DNA from: Chenggangzhangella methanolivorans | Lineage (GTDB): Bacteria; Pseudomonadota; Alphaproteobacteria; Rhizobiales; Methylopilaceae | Length of the DNA stretch: 64,000 nucleotides | Assembly (NCBI RefSeq): GCF_019797865.1 | Contig: NZ_CP081869.1 | Location: 186,001 to 250,000 of the forward strand | Reading direction: 5' to 3' | The notes under the pieces: model-generated | Databases searched by the model: none | What the model was told of the DNA's origin: nothing | What the model saw: the letters and a program-made list of their open reading frames with translations, nothing else | Shown: positions 62,601 through 64,000 of the stretch, in pieces | Layout: every line of letters starts with the position of its first letter | Position numbering within the stretch: position 1 is the stretch's first letter | Translations under genes and position numbers: made by a program

Positions 62601-64000
62601 TCAGAACACGCTCGTCACCAGCTGCCCGTCGCGCTCGATCGTGACCTTCCAGTAGCCGCTCTGCCCCGAGGCCGCGACGCGCTCGAGATCGCGGGTGCTG
62701 GCGATCTTGGCGTTGTTTCACCTGCCGGACGACGTCGCCCTTCTGGAAGCCGAGGCGCTCGGCGATCGAGCCGCTCGCGACCTCCGCCACCGCGACGCCG
62801 GTGAGCCCCGATCCGAGCGACATCTCCTCGGCGAGCGCCGGCGAAAGGTTCACGACCGTCGCGCCTGTGAACGGCGTCTCGCCGCCGATCGTGCGCTGCT
62901 CGCGCGGCGGATTTTCGGGCGCGGCCGCAAGCTCCACCTTCAGGTCGCGCGCCTTGCCTTGCCGCTGGATCGTCACCGTGGCGTGGCCGCCGACGGGGCG
63001 CGTCGCGAAACGGAACGAAAAATTCTCGACGTCGTCCACGGGGCGGCCGTCCACCGCGGTGATCAGGTCGCCTGACTCCGCTCCCGCCTTGGCGGCGGGC
63101 GAGCCCTTGGCGACGTTCGCGATCAGCGCGCCTCCGGGGTGGTTCAGCCCGAGCCCGTCGGCGATGTCCTTGGTGACGTTCTGCAGGTCCGCGCCGAACC
63201 AGGGCGGGTCACGGACTTCGAGCCGGCGCGCGCCGAGGCCACGACCGCCTGCACCATGTTGGCGGGAATCGCGAAGCCGATGCCGACCGAGCCGCCCGAT
63301 TGCGAGAAGATCGCGGTGTTGATGCCGGCGAGCCTGCCGTCGAGGTCAACGAGCGCGCCGCCCGAATTGCCAGGATTGATGGCGGCGTCGGTCTGCACGA
63401 AGGACGAGATGGTCGCCGACGCCGACCTGCGTGCGGGCGAGCGCGGAAACGAGCCGGACGTCACCGTCTGGCCGACGCCGAACGGATTGCCGATTGCAAG
63501 CACCAGGTCGCCGATCTGAAGCTCGTCGGAGTCGGCGAAGGGCAGCCACGGGAACTTCTGCTTGCCGTCGCCGATGCGCAGCACCGCGAGGTCGGTGCGC
63601 TTGTCCTTCAGAATCAGCTTCGCCTCGAATTCGCGCTTGTCGGAGAGCGCGACGCGGAGCTCCGTCATGCCCTCGATGACGTGGTTGTTGGTGACCACGA
63701 GCCCATCGTCCGACACGATCGCCCCGGAGCCGAGCGAACGCTGGGTCCGGTCCTGTCCCAGAGGGCCGCGGTCGCCGAAGAACTGGCGGAAGAACGGGTC
63801 GTCCAGCAGCGGGTTGCGCCGGCGCTGCTCGACGCGGCTCGCATAGATGTTCACGACAGCAGGCGTCGCCTGCGCCACCACGGGCGCGAACGACAGCTTC
63901 ACTTCCTGCCGACTGTCGGGGAGGCGCCGCTGGTCCTGCGCATGCGCGGGAGCCCCCGCCAAGAAAACCGCGACGGCGGCGGCCAGAGTCTGGACGAAAC
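62601..64000 (-). CDS. Periplasmic Do/DegP-family serine protease, partial
   Basis: Over 465 residues, start beyond the right edge. A hydrophobic signal stretch FVQTLAAAVAVFLAGAPAHAQD is visible at the edge. Trypsin-like catalytic triad: His in VTNNHVIEGM, Asp in DKRTDLAVL, Ser in INPGNSGGAL. Two PDZ-like regions follow (VDDVENFSFRFATRPVGGHATVTIQRQG and ERLGFQKGDVVRQV). Frame changes near 63410, 63215 and 62717 need correction; the last residues are VTIERDGQLVTSVF. It degrades or refolds damaged envelope proteins. Regulator context lies outside the window. Confidence 0.9.

Overview
The window comes from a high-GC alphaproteobacterium, most likely of the order Hyphomicrobiales (Rhizobiales). 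Supporting gene orders are dusB-ntrB-ntrC, a fused ispDF, glyA-nrdR-ribD-ribE-ribH-nusB, an alphaproteobacterial SOS box (GTTC-N7-GTTC) before uvrA, an ATP12-type chaperone, DUF1127 and DUF3253 proteins, and palindromic intergenic repeats typical of the group. Genus cannot be fixed from sequence reading alone.

Layout. 1-3006: a periplasmic phosphonate-type binding protein, a membrane histidine kinase and a sigma-54 response regulator, arranged like a three-component sensor (AioXSR-like), cut by the left edge. 3338-12048: a DeoR regulator divergent from a quaternary-amine uptake and catabolism cluster (binding protein, ATPase, double-length permease, choline-kinase-like phosphotransferase, FAD/GcvT demethylating dehydrogenase). 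12080-15684: ntrC, ntrB and dusB. 15843-17572: ispDF and cinA-C. 17585-19062: a soluble PAS-type chemotaxis transducer. 19188-24238: nusB, riboflavin genes, nrdR and glyA. 24634-27757: uvrA. 27758-28607: two tiny genes, each with its own terminator. 28608-37938: trmFO, DUF3253, a methyltransferase, kup, a YdcF-like protein, an acyltransferase, a GH25 lysozyme and mgtE. 38107-41862: a LuxR-type regulator with an outer-membrane protein, divergent from a FeeM/LuxI-like N-acyltransferase and a heme-oxygenase-like metal enzyme; this is the best candidate for an undescribed system. 41973-46240: tRNA-Leu(GAG), a lone FliN-like protein, lipB, acylphosphatase, a secreted propeller-like protein and a second LuxR-type regulator. 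46364-53477: pccA and pccB separated by a lipase-like protein, a GT1 glycosyltransferase and a small membrane protein. 53685-64000: dctA, an acidic-amino-acid binding protein, an ATP12 chaperone, a HAD phosphatase, DUF3616, an RluA-type synthase, crcB-parE-parD, rarA and a DegP-type protease cut by the right edge.

Roughly 25 coding regions, including essential or housekeeping ones (ispDF, uvrA, nrdR, ribD, pccA, lipB, kup), are interrupted by single- or few-base frameshifts, often in G/C runs, while the protein continues intact in another frame. I read these as base-calling errors of a long-read style assembly rather than real gene decay. Such genes are listed as CDS over their full reconstructed span, with approximate break positions.
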